From Planctomycetaceae bacterium UBA6894 (lineage in GTDB: Bacteria > Planctomycetota > Planctomycetia > Gemmatales > Gemmataceae): a stretch of 6,247 bases of DNA. Location: NCBI GenBank assembly GCA_002451275.1, contig DKBS01000127.1:1-6247 (forward strand). The letters are read 5' to 3'. This document shows positions 1-6,218 of the stretch, piece after piece. Position numbers and translations under genes: made by a program. The first letter of the stretch is position 1. Every line of letters starts with the position of its first letter. The notes below the pieces were generated by a model that saw only the letters and a program-made list of their open reading frames with translations, was not told where the DNA came from and searched no databases.

Positions 1-42
1 CAGCGCCCGAAAGTGCTGTTTCGAAGCCTGACAATTCAGGAT

Positions 43-90
43 CACCCGCATCATGCCCCCATAGCTGAAGGGCGGGTGTGGATTTTTTTT
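43..90 (+). promoter_or_regulatory. Leader hairpin plus T8 run before the small basic protein gene
   Basis: CACCCGC (43-49) pairs perfectly with GCGGGTG (72-78) across a 22-base loop. Four bases later comes an uninterrupted run of eight T (83-90), and the Shine-Dalgarno-like GAGG (91-94) follows at once. A second possible stem, GCCC (55-58) with GGGC (70-73), overlaps the first and would compete with it. The arrangement could be a weak intrinsic terminator of a gene upstream of the window, or an attenuator in the leader of the small basic protein mRNA. The wide loop and the 4-base gap before the T run make it a poor canonical terminator, so its role is uncertain. Confidence 0.35.
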
Positions 91-105
91 GAGGGGTTGT
101 TGGCA

Positions 106-345
106 ATGTCCATCGACAAAAGTCTCCGTCGTAAAAGCTCCATGTCGGGAAGCCGCAGTGTTCTCACCCGCGCCGAGCGCATCGCGGCCCTCAAGGCTGA
201 TGACAAATGGACGGATGGTCGCAGCCCCTTCAACCTGCCCAAGGTTCGCGTGATGAAGCTTGGCAAGAAGCCCAAGAAGGCCGCCAAGACCGCTGAAGAT
301 GCCAAGGACGCCAAGGGCGGCAAGGCTGCCGGCGGCAAGAAGTAA
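106..345 (+). CDS. Small basic protein (PVC-superphylum family) with Lys/Ala-rich tail
   Basis: This 79-residue protein is very basic. The first half carries the pattern I associate with the 'small basic protein' family of Planctomycetes, Verrucomicrobia and Chlamydiae: MSIDKSLRRK at 1-10, SVLTRAERIAALK at 18-30 and LPKVRVMKLGKK at 44-55. The family has been suspected to be ribosome-associated, but I know of no firm function. Residues 51-79 form a low-complexity tail of Lys, Ala, Gly and Asp with 11 lysines in 29 residues, reminiscent of histone H1-like tails; family members as I recall them are nearer 60 residues. There is no signal peptide or membrane segment, so it should be cytoplasmic and bind nucleic acid or ribosomes (inference). 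The ATG at 106 is chosen because the family motif begins there and GAGG lies at 91-94. The frame stays open upstream to an ATG at 13, but those 31 extra residues look non-coding. A strong terminator follows, so it is probably monocistronic. Confidence 0.87.
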   Translation: MSIDKSLRRKSSMSGSRSVLTRAERIAALKADDKWTDGRSPFNLPKVRVMKLGKKPKKAAKTAEDAKDAKGGKAAGGKK

Positions 346-371
346 CCCGCCAAGTCCGGCTGAGAGATGCA

Positions 372-403
372 ACGCGCGCGGCTCACGGCCGCGCGCGTTT
401 TTT
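372..403 (+). terminator. Rho-independent terminator of the small basic protein gene
   Basis: A perfect 11-bp GC-rich stem pairs ACGCGCGCGGC (372-382) with GCCGCGCGCGT (388-398) around a 5-base loop, TCACG. A T run follows directly (398-403). It lies 26 bases after the stop codon of the small basic protein. On the minus strand the stem is not followed by a T run, so it should not act as an efficient intrinsic terminator for the convergent membrane protein gene ending at 412, although that transcript would carry the hairpin at its 3' end. Confidence 0.9.
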
Positions 404-411
404 CGTGGGCG

Positions 412-1218
412 TCACCAGCGTCCCAGGCGACCGAATGTGGTAAGCAGGCTCAGGCCCGAGGAAAACACCAGCACGCAGGTCGATGCGGTCAGGAAAGCCG
501 TGCCCACCGCGTTGTCCCGGGGCGCGTGTCGGCGCGCCACCCTTTCCAGCGCCTGTTCCAGCACCGCTCGAGCAGGATGGTCCCAGCGGCTCCACCGCAA
601 TTGCGCGTAGGCCCATCGCGGGGCCGCTTTCATCGAAAGCCAGACCGGGTCGGTGAACGCGGCACCCTGGTAGCGATGCGTGGTGGATTCTGGGCCGAAG
701 CGCAGTTTGTCTCCGTCCAGTTCCGGTTTCAGCCCGCTCTCCAGGCAGGCTCGCAGCAACAAACGCCGCAGTTTGGCCGCCCGCAGGTTGTAGAGATGTG
801 TCAGCCCCAGGCGAAACCACAGTTCCACCAGCACCCACAGGATTACCAGCGCGAAATACCCGAAAAACAACCCGTGCCAGAAGGACGGGGTGCCAAGAAT
901 CCCCGGCTTGGCGCGCGACACTGCCAGGGCGCGCCAGTTTTCATGCAGGGTGGCCAGCATCTGCGGGATTACCACCACCACCAGACCCGAGGCGCCCAGC
1001 AACAGCCAGCCCAGGTCCCAACCCCCGCCGACCAGCGTGGGGCGCGTGCGCAAATGCCACCGCGCCACCCGCAGCAGGTAAATGCCCAGCGTCAACAAAG
1101 CCAGCGACAATGCCAAGACCATGCTTCCAGGGCCTGACAGGTTTGGGGAGCCGATGGGATGGGCGCTCCCGGACTGTGGGCCTACCCGCATCATGCTGGA
1201 AAGCGGATTGCCCGGCAA
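412..1218 (-). CDS. Hypothetical membrane protein with about four transmembrane segments
   Basis: I do not recognise this 268-residue protein. Four hydrophobic stretches are visible, at about 33-52, 69-88, 114-136 and 237-262, the third being rich in aromatic residues (Trp, Phe). Between the third and fourth lies a polar region of about 100 residues (140-236), rich in Arg and Leu at first and then Trp, with no catalytic motif I can name. It is probably an inner-membrane protein with one sizeable soluble domain. The start is uncertain. The TTG at 1218 has the best ribosome-binding sequence (GGAAGG, 6 bases upstream), but residues 1-32 look unstructured. ATG codons at 1194 and 1191 lack one. 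The ATG at 1122 would begin immediately before the first membrane segment and is a plausible alternative. It is divergent from the reductase gene and convergent with the small basic protein gene, so it appears to be transcribed alone. Confidence 0.72.
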   Translation of the reverse strand: MPGNPLSSMMRVGPQSGSAHPIGSPNLSGPGSMVLALSLALLTLGIYLLRVARWHLRTRPTLVGGGWDLGWLLLGASGLVVVVIPQMLATLHENWRALAVSRAKPGILGTPSFWHGLFFGYFALVILWVLVELWFRLGLTHLYNLRAAKLRRLLLRACLESGLKPELDGDKLRFGPESTTHRYQGAAFTDPVWLSMKAAPRWAYAQLRWSRWDHPARAVLEQALERVARRHAPRDNAVGTAFLTASTCVLVFSSGLSLLTTFGRLGRW

Positions 1219-1222
1219 CAGT

Positions 1223-1232
1223 CACCTTCCCC
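1223..1232 (-). promoter_or_regulatory. Ribosome-binding site supporting the TTG start at 1218
   Basis: Read on the minus strand, 1232 to 1223 is GGGGAAGGTG. Its GGAAGG core ends 6 bases before the TTG at 1218. None of the ATG alternatives downstream has a comparable site at good spacing; the one at 1122 has GGAAG only one base upstream. This is the main reason for reporting the longer membrane protein. Confidence 0.45.
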
Positions 1233-1330
1233 ACTTGCGCGATATCCCCACCCCGCGGAACATGGGGCTTTGGTTCCCGGTCGGGCGGCATGGGTGGGGC
1301 GGTTCCCCTTCCCCGCGCCCGACTGCCCAC

Positions 1331-1337
1331 AAGGCGG
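1331..1337 (+). promoter_or_regulatory. Shine-Dalgarno-like AAGGCGG before the reductase start
   Basis: AAGGCGG lies 8 bases upstream of the ATG at 1346. It supports that start over the much longer open frame, which extends back to 1082 and would overlap the opposite-strand membrane protein gene. The rest of the 127-bp divergent region (1219-1345) is very GC-rich. It holds short inverted repeats such as GGAAC/GTTCC (1257-1261 and 1273-1277) and GGGG/CCCC (1296-1299 and 1305-1308), but no promoter that I can call. Confidence 0.55.
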
Positions 1338-1345
1338 CTCAAAGC

Positions 1346-2284
1346 ATGCGCAGGCACACTCTCGGCGACACCGGTTTGCAGGTTTCCGTTCTGGGATTTG
1401 GTGGCGGGCCCATGGGTGGTTTCTACGGTGGCTTTGAGGAGGCCGAATCCATCCGAGCCCTGCACCTTGCCATCGACCGCGGTGTCAACCTGGTCGATAC
1501 CAGCCCCTACTACGGCGGTGGCAAGTCCGAGGAAATCATCGGCAAGGGGCTTCAGGGCGGCTGGCGCGCCAAGGTCATTCTGGCAACCAAGTGCGGCCGC
1601 ATTGCCAAGGACCGATTCGACTTCACCGCCAAGCACATCCGGGAAAGTTGCGAGACCTCCCTGCGCCTGCTCCGGACCGACCATGTCGACATCCTCCAGG
1701 CTCACGACATCGAGTTTGAGCCAAATCTGGACATGGTCTTCACCGAGACCTACCAGGCCCTCCAGGATCTCAAGCGCCAGGGCAAGTGCCGCTTCATCGG
1801 CATGACCGGCTACCCCATCCGCCTTCTGGCCCGTGCCATCCAGACCTGCAAGCTCGATGTCGTCATCAGCTACTGCCATGCCACCCTGCTCGATGACGGC
1901 ATGCAGACCGATCTCATCCCCGTGGCGCAAAAAAACGGCACCGGCATCATCAACGCCAGCGCTATGAGCATGGGCCTTCTCACCATGGCGGGCCCCCAGG
2001 ACTGGCACCCCGCTCCTGAGGCCGTGAAGGTCGCCTGCCGCAAGGCCGCCGAGGTGTGCGCGCGTCACAACGCCGACCTGGCCCAGCTTGCCATGCAGTA
2101 CCCACTGATGGATGACCGCATCGCCACCACCCTGGTGGGCATGAAAACCCCGGCCGAGGTCGAGTCGAACCTCCAGGCCGTCAGCCAGCCGGTCGATCAG
2201 ACGCTGCTGGGGGAGGTGCTGGCCGTCCTCGCCCCGGTGAAAAACCAGCGCTGGGACAGCGGCCTCTTCAAAGCGCAAGCCTGA
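1346..2284 (+). CDS. Aldo/keto reductase, L-galactose dehydrogenase-like
   Basis: This 312-residue NAD(P)-dependent oxidoreductase has the TIM-barrel aldo/keto reductase fold. The catalytic tetrad is visible: Asp51 and Tyr56 in VDTSPYYGGG, Lys82 in ATKCGR, and His120 in DILQAHDIEF. Starting at the ATG at 1346 the protein begins MRRHTLGDTGLQVSVLGFG, the usual first strand of the family, and the length is normal. Several segments resemble plant L-galactose dehydrogenase and bacterial L-fucose/L-galactose dehydrogenases as I remember them: ATKCGR, FDFTAKHIRESCETSL, HDIEF, ISYCHA, DWHPAPEAVK and the late TTLVGM cofactor-site region. The likely reaction is NAD(P)-linked oxidation of a sugar C1 to a lactone, or the reverse reduction; the true substrate cannot be read from sequence. 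It has no signal peptide, so it is cytoplasmic. It converges on the bestrophin gene with 9 bp between stops and shares no operon with its neighbours. Confidence 0.95.
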   Translation: MRRHTLGDTGLQVSVLGFGGGPMGGFYGGFEEAESIRALHLAIDRGVNLVDTSPYYGGGKSEEIIGKGLQGGWRAKVILATKCGRIAKDRFDFTAKHIRESCETSLRLLRTDHVDILQAHDIEFEPNLDMVFTETYQALQDLKRQGKCRFIGMTGYPIRLLARAIQTCKLDVVISYCHATLLDDGMQTDLIPVAQKNGTGIINASAMSMGLLTMAGPQDWHPAPEAVKVACRKAAEVCARHNADLAQLAMQYPLMDDRIATTLVGMKTPAEVESNLQAVSQPVDQTLLGEVLAVLAPVKNQRWDSGLFKAQA

Positions 2285-2293
2285 GGCCGCGTT

Positions 2294-3181
2294 TCAGTTG
2301 CGGGTCAGTTGGGCGGTGTCGCGCGCGATGGTGGCGCAGATCTGCTCCAGCGGCAGGTCGTTTGGTTCCAGACCGAAGGGATCCTCAATTTCCACGCCCG
2401 CTTCCTCGATGCCCAGCATGCCTAGCGCCACCAGCGCCGCGATCGCCGGTGCCGCGAAGCCCACCTTCTCGATCAGCACGAACGGAAGCGAGAAAACGTA
2501 CAGGGTGATGCTCAGCTTGATCAGCGACGCGTAGATGAACGGCAGGGGCGTCTTGTGGATCTTCTCGCAGGCCCCCTGTTGGTCCACCATGATGGTGATG
2601 CAGTTGGTCATCAGTTGCGCCGTGCGCGTGTCGATCTTGCCGGTGATCTGCTTCTCGTGCACCCACTCCTCCATGGCCCGCGCCAGCCGTGTGGGTGGAT
2701 TGCCGACCGACCGCACCCGTTCGAAAAGGCTGCCGGGTAGGTAATGCGCCAGTTCCTCCAGGTTCAGGTCGTCGCGAAGCCCTTGCTTGATCGAGAGCAC
2801 ATAGGCTGCCACCAGCCTGGCCAGATCGTCAGCCGGCCCCGCCCACACCTGGCCGATGCGCACCAGGCTGCGGCTTTGGTTGACAAGCATTCCCCAATGG
2901 CCACGCCCTTCCCAGTACCTGCTGTTGGAGCTGGTGGTACGGAACACGATCAGCATGCTCAATGCCACGCCCAGAACTGTGTGCCCGATCGGATCTAGGG
3001 AGGGAATCACAATATCCCATTTCAGGCGTTCCTCTACCACGGGGAACACATCTAGCTTCAGCACGGTCAAAAACAGGCTCAGGATCGCAACAGATGCCAC
3101 CCGGCCCAGCACCCGGGGCAACACCGTACCCTTGTACCGCAGGATCAGCCGAAACCAGTTATGGCGATCGTAGGTGATCAT
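2294..3181 (-). CDS. Bestrophin-family ion channel
   Basis: This 295-residue integral membrane protein is of the bestrophin/UPF0187 family, whose members form pentameric ion channels. Family signatures run throughout: an N-terminal helix (about 1-18), a first membrane segment at about 24-46, the pore-lining second segment at about 64-80 running into FRTTSSNSRYWEGRGHWG (80-97), KTPLPFIYASL (210-220), a membrane segment at about 221-240, and the C-terminal signature GIEEAGVEIEDPFG (257-270) followed by NDLPLEQI (274-281). Length and order are normal for a bacterial member. Bacterial bestrophins can favour cations while animal ones pass chloride, so ion selectivity is left open. The ATG at 3181 starts the typical MITYDRHNWFRLILRYKGT. 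No clear Shine-Dalgarno precedes it. The gene lies 46 bp downstream of the kinase gene on the same strand and could be co-transcribed with it. Confidence 0.95.
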   Translation of the reverse strand: MITYDRHNWFRLILRYKGTVLPRVLGRVASVAILSLFLTVLKLDVFPVVEERLKWDIVIPSLDPIGHTVLGVALSMLIVFRTTSSNSRYWEGRGHWGMLVNQSRSLVRIGQVWAGPADDLARLVAAYVLSIKQGLRDDLNLEELAHYLPGSLFERVRSVGNPPTRLARAMEEWVHEKQITGKIDTRTAQLMTNCITIMVDQQGACEKIHKTPLPFIYASLIKLSITLYVFSLPFVLIEKVGFAAPAIAALVALGMLGIEEAGVEIEDPFGLEPNDLPLEQICATIARDTAQLTRN

Positions 3182-3227
3182 GCGCGTGAGGGGTTTCCGT
3201 TACGCCGGGTCTGGGGAGCGGATTGGG
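3182..3227 (-). other. Short spacer between kinase and bestrophin genes
   Basis: These 46 bases separate the kinase stop from the bestrophin ATG. I see no T-run-flanked hairpin and no convincing promoter hexamers, which is compatible with read-through from the kinase gene into the bestrophin gene. The spacing alone does not prove an operon. Confidence 0.4.
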
Positions 3228-6071
3228 TCATTTCTTCTTCCACCAGTCGGCGTGGGGCACCTGGGCTGGTTCCTTGCCCGGGTTTTCCCATTGGCCTCCG
3301 TAGGCCTTCTTCAGGGTTTCCAGGTACTGGGCCCAGCCATCCCGGGCCGCCTTGATCTGGGTAGCCGTGGCTTCCTCCCGGATTTCCGGGCCCGGGAACG
3401 GGTCAGCCACCGAGTCCATCAGTTGCGCCCCCAAAACCTCGATCTCCCGGTCCTTCAGGATGCGACCAAACCGGGGCCGGTGAGGCGTGTACAAAGCGTT
3501 GGGCGTGGTGATGGTGGGAAGAGCGTTCAGCCTCCCTTGCGGTGCTGCCTCGGAAACCATCTCCAGGGCTTTGCGCAACCCTTCCAGGCTGGCCTTGGCG
3601 ACCTCGCCCCCGGGTCCATCCTTGCCGGTCTCCTGCCGCAGGTGTTCCTCCGCCTTGGCCCACAATCGTGTGCCGTAATAGGCGGCTTCCAGGGGGTCGT
3701 AGGGCACGGTGGCGGCGGTCAGTTTGTCCTTGCAGATGTCCTTGAAGCGCTGGTTTTCCTGACCCGCAATGCTGGAAAGGTAGCTCCACACCAGGTAATC
3801 ACCGGCGAAAAGGCCGGGATCTTCCGCCTTCTCCAGATCCCGTTCCGTCAGGGAGAGGCTCAAGACAGGCACCCGGTTGGGATTGTCCGCCTTGCCCCTG
3901 TCACCTTTGCGCAGCGCATGGAAAAACCGTTCATTTACCCGCAATCCGTTCAAGGTATTCAGAATCATGTCCGGTTGCGCGGCAAGCGCCTTGGCCGCGG
4001 CCTCCTCGGCCAAGGACGGATTTTTGAGCGGTACAAACGATTCGCCCACAATCTCGAAATCACCCTTGAAGCGCGTGTCCAGGTACAACCGGAGCACCTC
4101 GAAGCTCGCCCGCGGGTACACGTAATCGCTGCCCACCAGGTAAAGCCGCCTTGCCCTTTTGCTGGTATCCGGAAGCCATTCTTTGCGGGCGAACGAGAGC
4201 GAACGCTCGATTTGCTGGTTAGGGATCAGGCCCAAATAAACCACATGCTTCGAATCCTCAAGCCCCTCGAACTGCATCGGGTAGAACAGCAGGCAGTCCC
4301 TGCCCTCCTTGGCCTGCTTTTCCAGCACTTCCACCACCGCCTTGCGGCAGGAACTGGTCCAGCAGCCAAAGATAACGCGGCAGCCCTCCTTTTCCACCAG
4401 CCGCTGGGCCTCGGCCGCGTAAGCCGTCGGGTTGGATGCCCCGTCGGCCCGCACGATCTCCACTTTCCGGCCCGCGATGCCGGGCTTGTCATTCTTGTCC
4501 AGCGCCCCTGCGTTGATCTCATCCACCGCATGCCGCACCGCGTCTGCCAACGGAAGTTCATCCACCTCGAACGGCCCGCTCCGTGAAAACAGCACGCCTA
4601 CCTTGATCGGTTCGCCCGTGAACACAGCCACGGCCCCACCAGATCCGTCCTGGCCCTCCCCGTTGTCCTTGGTGTCTCCCTTCGGGACCGGCCTCAGAAA
4701 AAACAGGGCCAGACTGCTGGCCACGGCCAGAAGGGCGATCAGTCCGCTGGCCCAGGCCAGCCAACTGGATTTGCCGCGGCCCCTGGGTGATGTTTCCACC
4801 CGGCTGGCAATCTTGGTGGGCGAGGTGTAAGTCGGCAACTCGCCGCCATTCTGAATGGCCTCGATCTGTTTCACCACCAGGCCGGCGTCGGGCGGGCGGT
4901 CATCCGGATCCTTGGCCAGAAGGCGTTTCAGCAGGTCCAACACTTTTTTGGGAATGGTCCGACCTGTGTTCTCCAGGTCAGGCATTGGTTCGTCCACGGT
5001 GTTTTGCAGCACCGCCATCGTGTCCTCGCCGGCAAAAGGCAGTTTGCCCGTCACCATGCGGTAAAGAACGCAACCCAATGAGAAAAGATCCGTGCGTTGG
5101 TCGCAGGGCAGGCCATACACCTGCTCCGGTGCCATGTAGCTGGGGGTGCCAACCACCATGCCTGCCGCTGTCAGGCTCGAATCCTTGGCCACTTCCTTGG
5201 CCAGGCCGAAGTCGAGCACTTTCACCCGTTTGAATTGTCCGCTTTCCTTGTCTCGCTCCAGCCAAAGGTTGGCCGGTTTGATGTCCCGGTGCACCAGACC
5301 TGCCTTGTGCGCTGTCGCAAGCCCTTGCGAGGCCTGCTTCAGGATGTTCAGCGCGTCGTCCACGGGCAGCCAGCCATCCCGCGAAAGCCTGCCGTCCAGC
5401 GGCTCCCCGTGCAGGTATTCCATGGCCATGAAGGGCACATTCGCGCTCACCCCCACCTCGAAGATGGTCACGATGTGTTCGTCCGAAAGCGAGGCGGCCA
5501 GCCGCGCCTCCTGTTTGAACCGTTCCACATAGGAATCGTCGGCAAGTTCCGGGCGCAGCACCTTCAGGGCAACCCGGCGGTTCAATCGGCGGTCGATCGC
5601 GTCAAACACCACACCCATGCCGCCGGAGCCCAAGACGCGCAGGATGTTGTACATCCCCAGCCGCGCCATCTCTCCCGGCTCTTCGGGCGGATCCAGATAC
5701 GGGTAATCCTCGGGCGGCTTTTCGCCGCTTGAGGCAGTGTGGGCGGAGGCTTTCGCGGGGGGGGCATCAGCGGACCGGGCCGTGGCCCCGCCCGGGGCGA
5801 TCATGGTCGCTGGATCGGCGGGTTTTGCCAACGGCTTGGTTTCACCGGTTTTCTCCACCCCCGGCCGGACTAGGGACGGGTCGCTGATCCGGTTGGCCTC
5901 GCGGATCCCCGACAGGATGGTTTGGGTCAGCTTTTTCTGGCAGGTCTTGCAGGTTTTCAGGTGGTTGCCAATCCGATCCCTGCCCTCCGCCTCCAGGGTT
6001 TTGGCTTTGAATGCTGCCAGCTCTTCCTCGGGGGGACAAGATTCTGGGTTGTTGATACCGCCGGTGCTCAT
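3228..6071 (-). CDS. Transmembrane Ser/Thr protein kinase with extracytoplasmic UrtA-like (urea/amide-binding) domain
   Basis: This 947-residue receptor-like kinase has five parts. Residues 10-50 hold a zinc-finger-like segment, Cys12 then His37-x3-Cys41-x2-Cys44, like anti-sigma zinc domains. A Pro/Ala-rich linker spans about 65-130. The Hanks-type kinase domain (about 138-406) is complete: glycine loop GSGGMGVV (148-155), VALK Lys170, Glu188, HRDIKPAN (261-268), DFG (287-289) and GTPSYMAPEQ (308-317), so it should be active. One membrane helix (about 437-459) follows Arg/Lys-rich residues, placing the kinase in the cytoplasm. Residues 486-880 match urea/short-amide ABC transporter binding proteins (UrtA, type 1 periplasmic-binding fold): IKVGVLFSRSGPF, VIFGCWTSSCRKAV, LLFYPMQFEG, LYLVGSDYVYPR, NTLNG and YDPLEAAYYGTRLW. 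A charged tail ends at 947. The likely role is sensing a small solute outside the membrane and phosphorylating cytoplasmic targets; the ligand is inferred. The start has a weak AGGGG six bases upstream. Confidence 0.96.
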   Translation of the reverse strand: MSTGGINNPESCPPEEELAAFKAKTLEAEGRDRIGNHLKTCKTCQKKLTQTILSGIREANRISDPSLVRPGVEKTGETKPLAKPADPATMIAPGGATARSADAPPAKASAHTASSGEKPPEDYPYLDPPEEPGEMARLGMYNILRVLGSGGMGVVFDAIDRRLNRRVALKVLRPELADDSYVERFKQEARLAASLSDEHIVTIFEVGVSANVPFMAMEYLHGEPLDGRLSRDGWLPVDDALNILKQASQGLATAHKAGLVHRDIKPANLWLERDKESGQFKRVKVLDFGLAKEVAKDSSLTAAGMVVGTPSYMAPEQVYGLPCDQRTDLFSLGCVLYRMVTGKLPFAGEDTMAVLQNTVDEPMPDLENTGRTIPKKVLDLLKRLLAKDPDDRPPDAGLVVKQIEAIQNGGELPTYTSPTKIASRVETSPRGRGKSSWLAWASGLIALLAVASSLALFFLRPVPKGDTKDNGEGQDGSGGAVAVFTGEPIKVGVLFSRSGPFEVDELPLADAVRHAVDEINAGALDKNDKPGIAGRKVEIVRADGASNPTAYAAEAQRLVEKEGCRVIFGCWTSSCRKAVVEVLEKQAKEGRDCLLFYPMQFEGLEDSKHVVYLGLIPNQQIERSLSFARKEWLPDTSKRARRLYLVGSDYVYPRASFEVLRLYLDTRFKGDFEIVGESFVPLKNPSLAEEAAAKALAAQPDMILNTLNGLRVNERFFHALRKGDRGKADNPNRVPVLSLSLTERDLEKAEDPGLFAGDYLVWSYLSSIAGQENQRFKDICKDKLTAATVPYDPLEAAYYGTRLWAKAEEHLRQETGKDGPGGEVAKASLEGLRKALEMVSEAAPQGRLNALPTITTPNALYTPHRPRFGRILKDREIEVLGAQLMDSVADPFPGPEIREEATATQIKAARDGWAQYLETLKKAYGGQWENPGKEPAQVPHADWWKKK

Positions 6072-6101
6072 CGCGCGCCCCTGGGTCCTAGGCGTTTACC
6101 A

Positions 6102-6121
6102 CAGGTCTTTTAAAGAACCTG
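6102..6121. promoter_or_regulatory. Imperfect palindrome upstream of the kinase gene, candidate operator
   Basis: CAGGT (6102-6106) and ACCTG (6117-6121) form inverted arms around the A/T-rich centre CTTTTAAAGA; 16 of 20 positions are symmetric. The element lies 31-50 bases upstream of the kinase start, where a regulator could bind. No second copy was noticed in the window, and no promoter hexamers could be assigned with confidence nearby. Confidence 0.3.
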
Positions 6122-6206
6122 CGGGGTTGGTTCAGTTTCCGGGGTTTTTCGCCAGCTCCCATACAGGGTGCGTCAACGCTGGTGAATTACCATGCCAAAG
6201 CCGAGC

Positions 6207-6218
6207 CATATTAATATG
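6207..6218. promoter_or_regulatory. Perfect 12-bp A/T palindrome in the kinase upstream region
   Basis: CATATTAATATG is a perfect palindrome in an otherwise GC-rich window, lying 136-147 bases upstream of the kinase start. It could be a protein-binding site or part of an A/T-rich promoter: on the minus strand TAATAT within it is a weak -10 match, with TTCTTA 17 bases upstream as a poor -35. It may equally belong to a gene beyond the right end of the window. The remaining bases of 6072-6247 show no open frame or RNA gene. Confidence 0.25.

Noticed and set aside
27..40. Small hairpin CCTGA-CAAT-TCAGG as a terminator
   Set aside because: The stem is only 5 bp, is not GC-rich and is not followed by a T run.
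44..56. 13-bp exact repeat ACCCGCATCATGC, also at 1184-1196
   Set aside because: A repeat of this length can arise by chance in a window of this size, and the two contexts are unrelated.
367..1137. 256-codon open frame on the plus strand, rich in Gln, Arg and Pro
   Set aside because: It starts inside the terminator hairpin, is antisense to the membrane protein with its clear hydrophobic segments, and looks like an out-of-frame translation.
1082..1345. N-terminal extension of the reductase to an upstream ATG
   Set aside because: The extra 88 residues resemble no family member and would overlap the divergent membrane protein; the ATG at 1346 has a ribosome-binding site and begins the conserved first strand.
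941..2278. 445-codon open frame on the minus strand opposite the reductase
   Set aside because: It is antisense to a reductase with a complete catalytic tetrad; the product is His/Gly/Ala-rich with no motif, as mirror frames usually are.
3174..4586. 470-codon open frame on the plus strand opposite the kinase gene
   Set aside because: It lies wholly antisense to the well-supported kinase/UrtA frame and bestrophin start, its protein has no recognisable domain, and long antisense frames are expected in GC-rich DNA.
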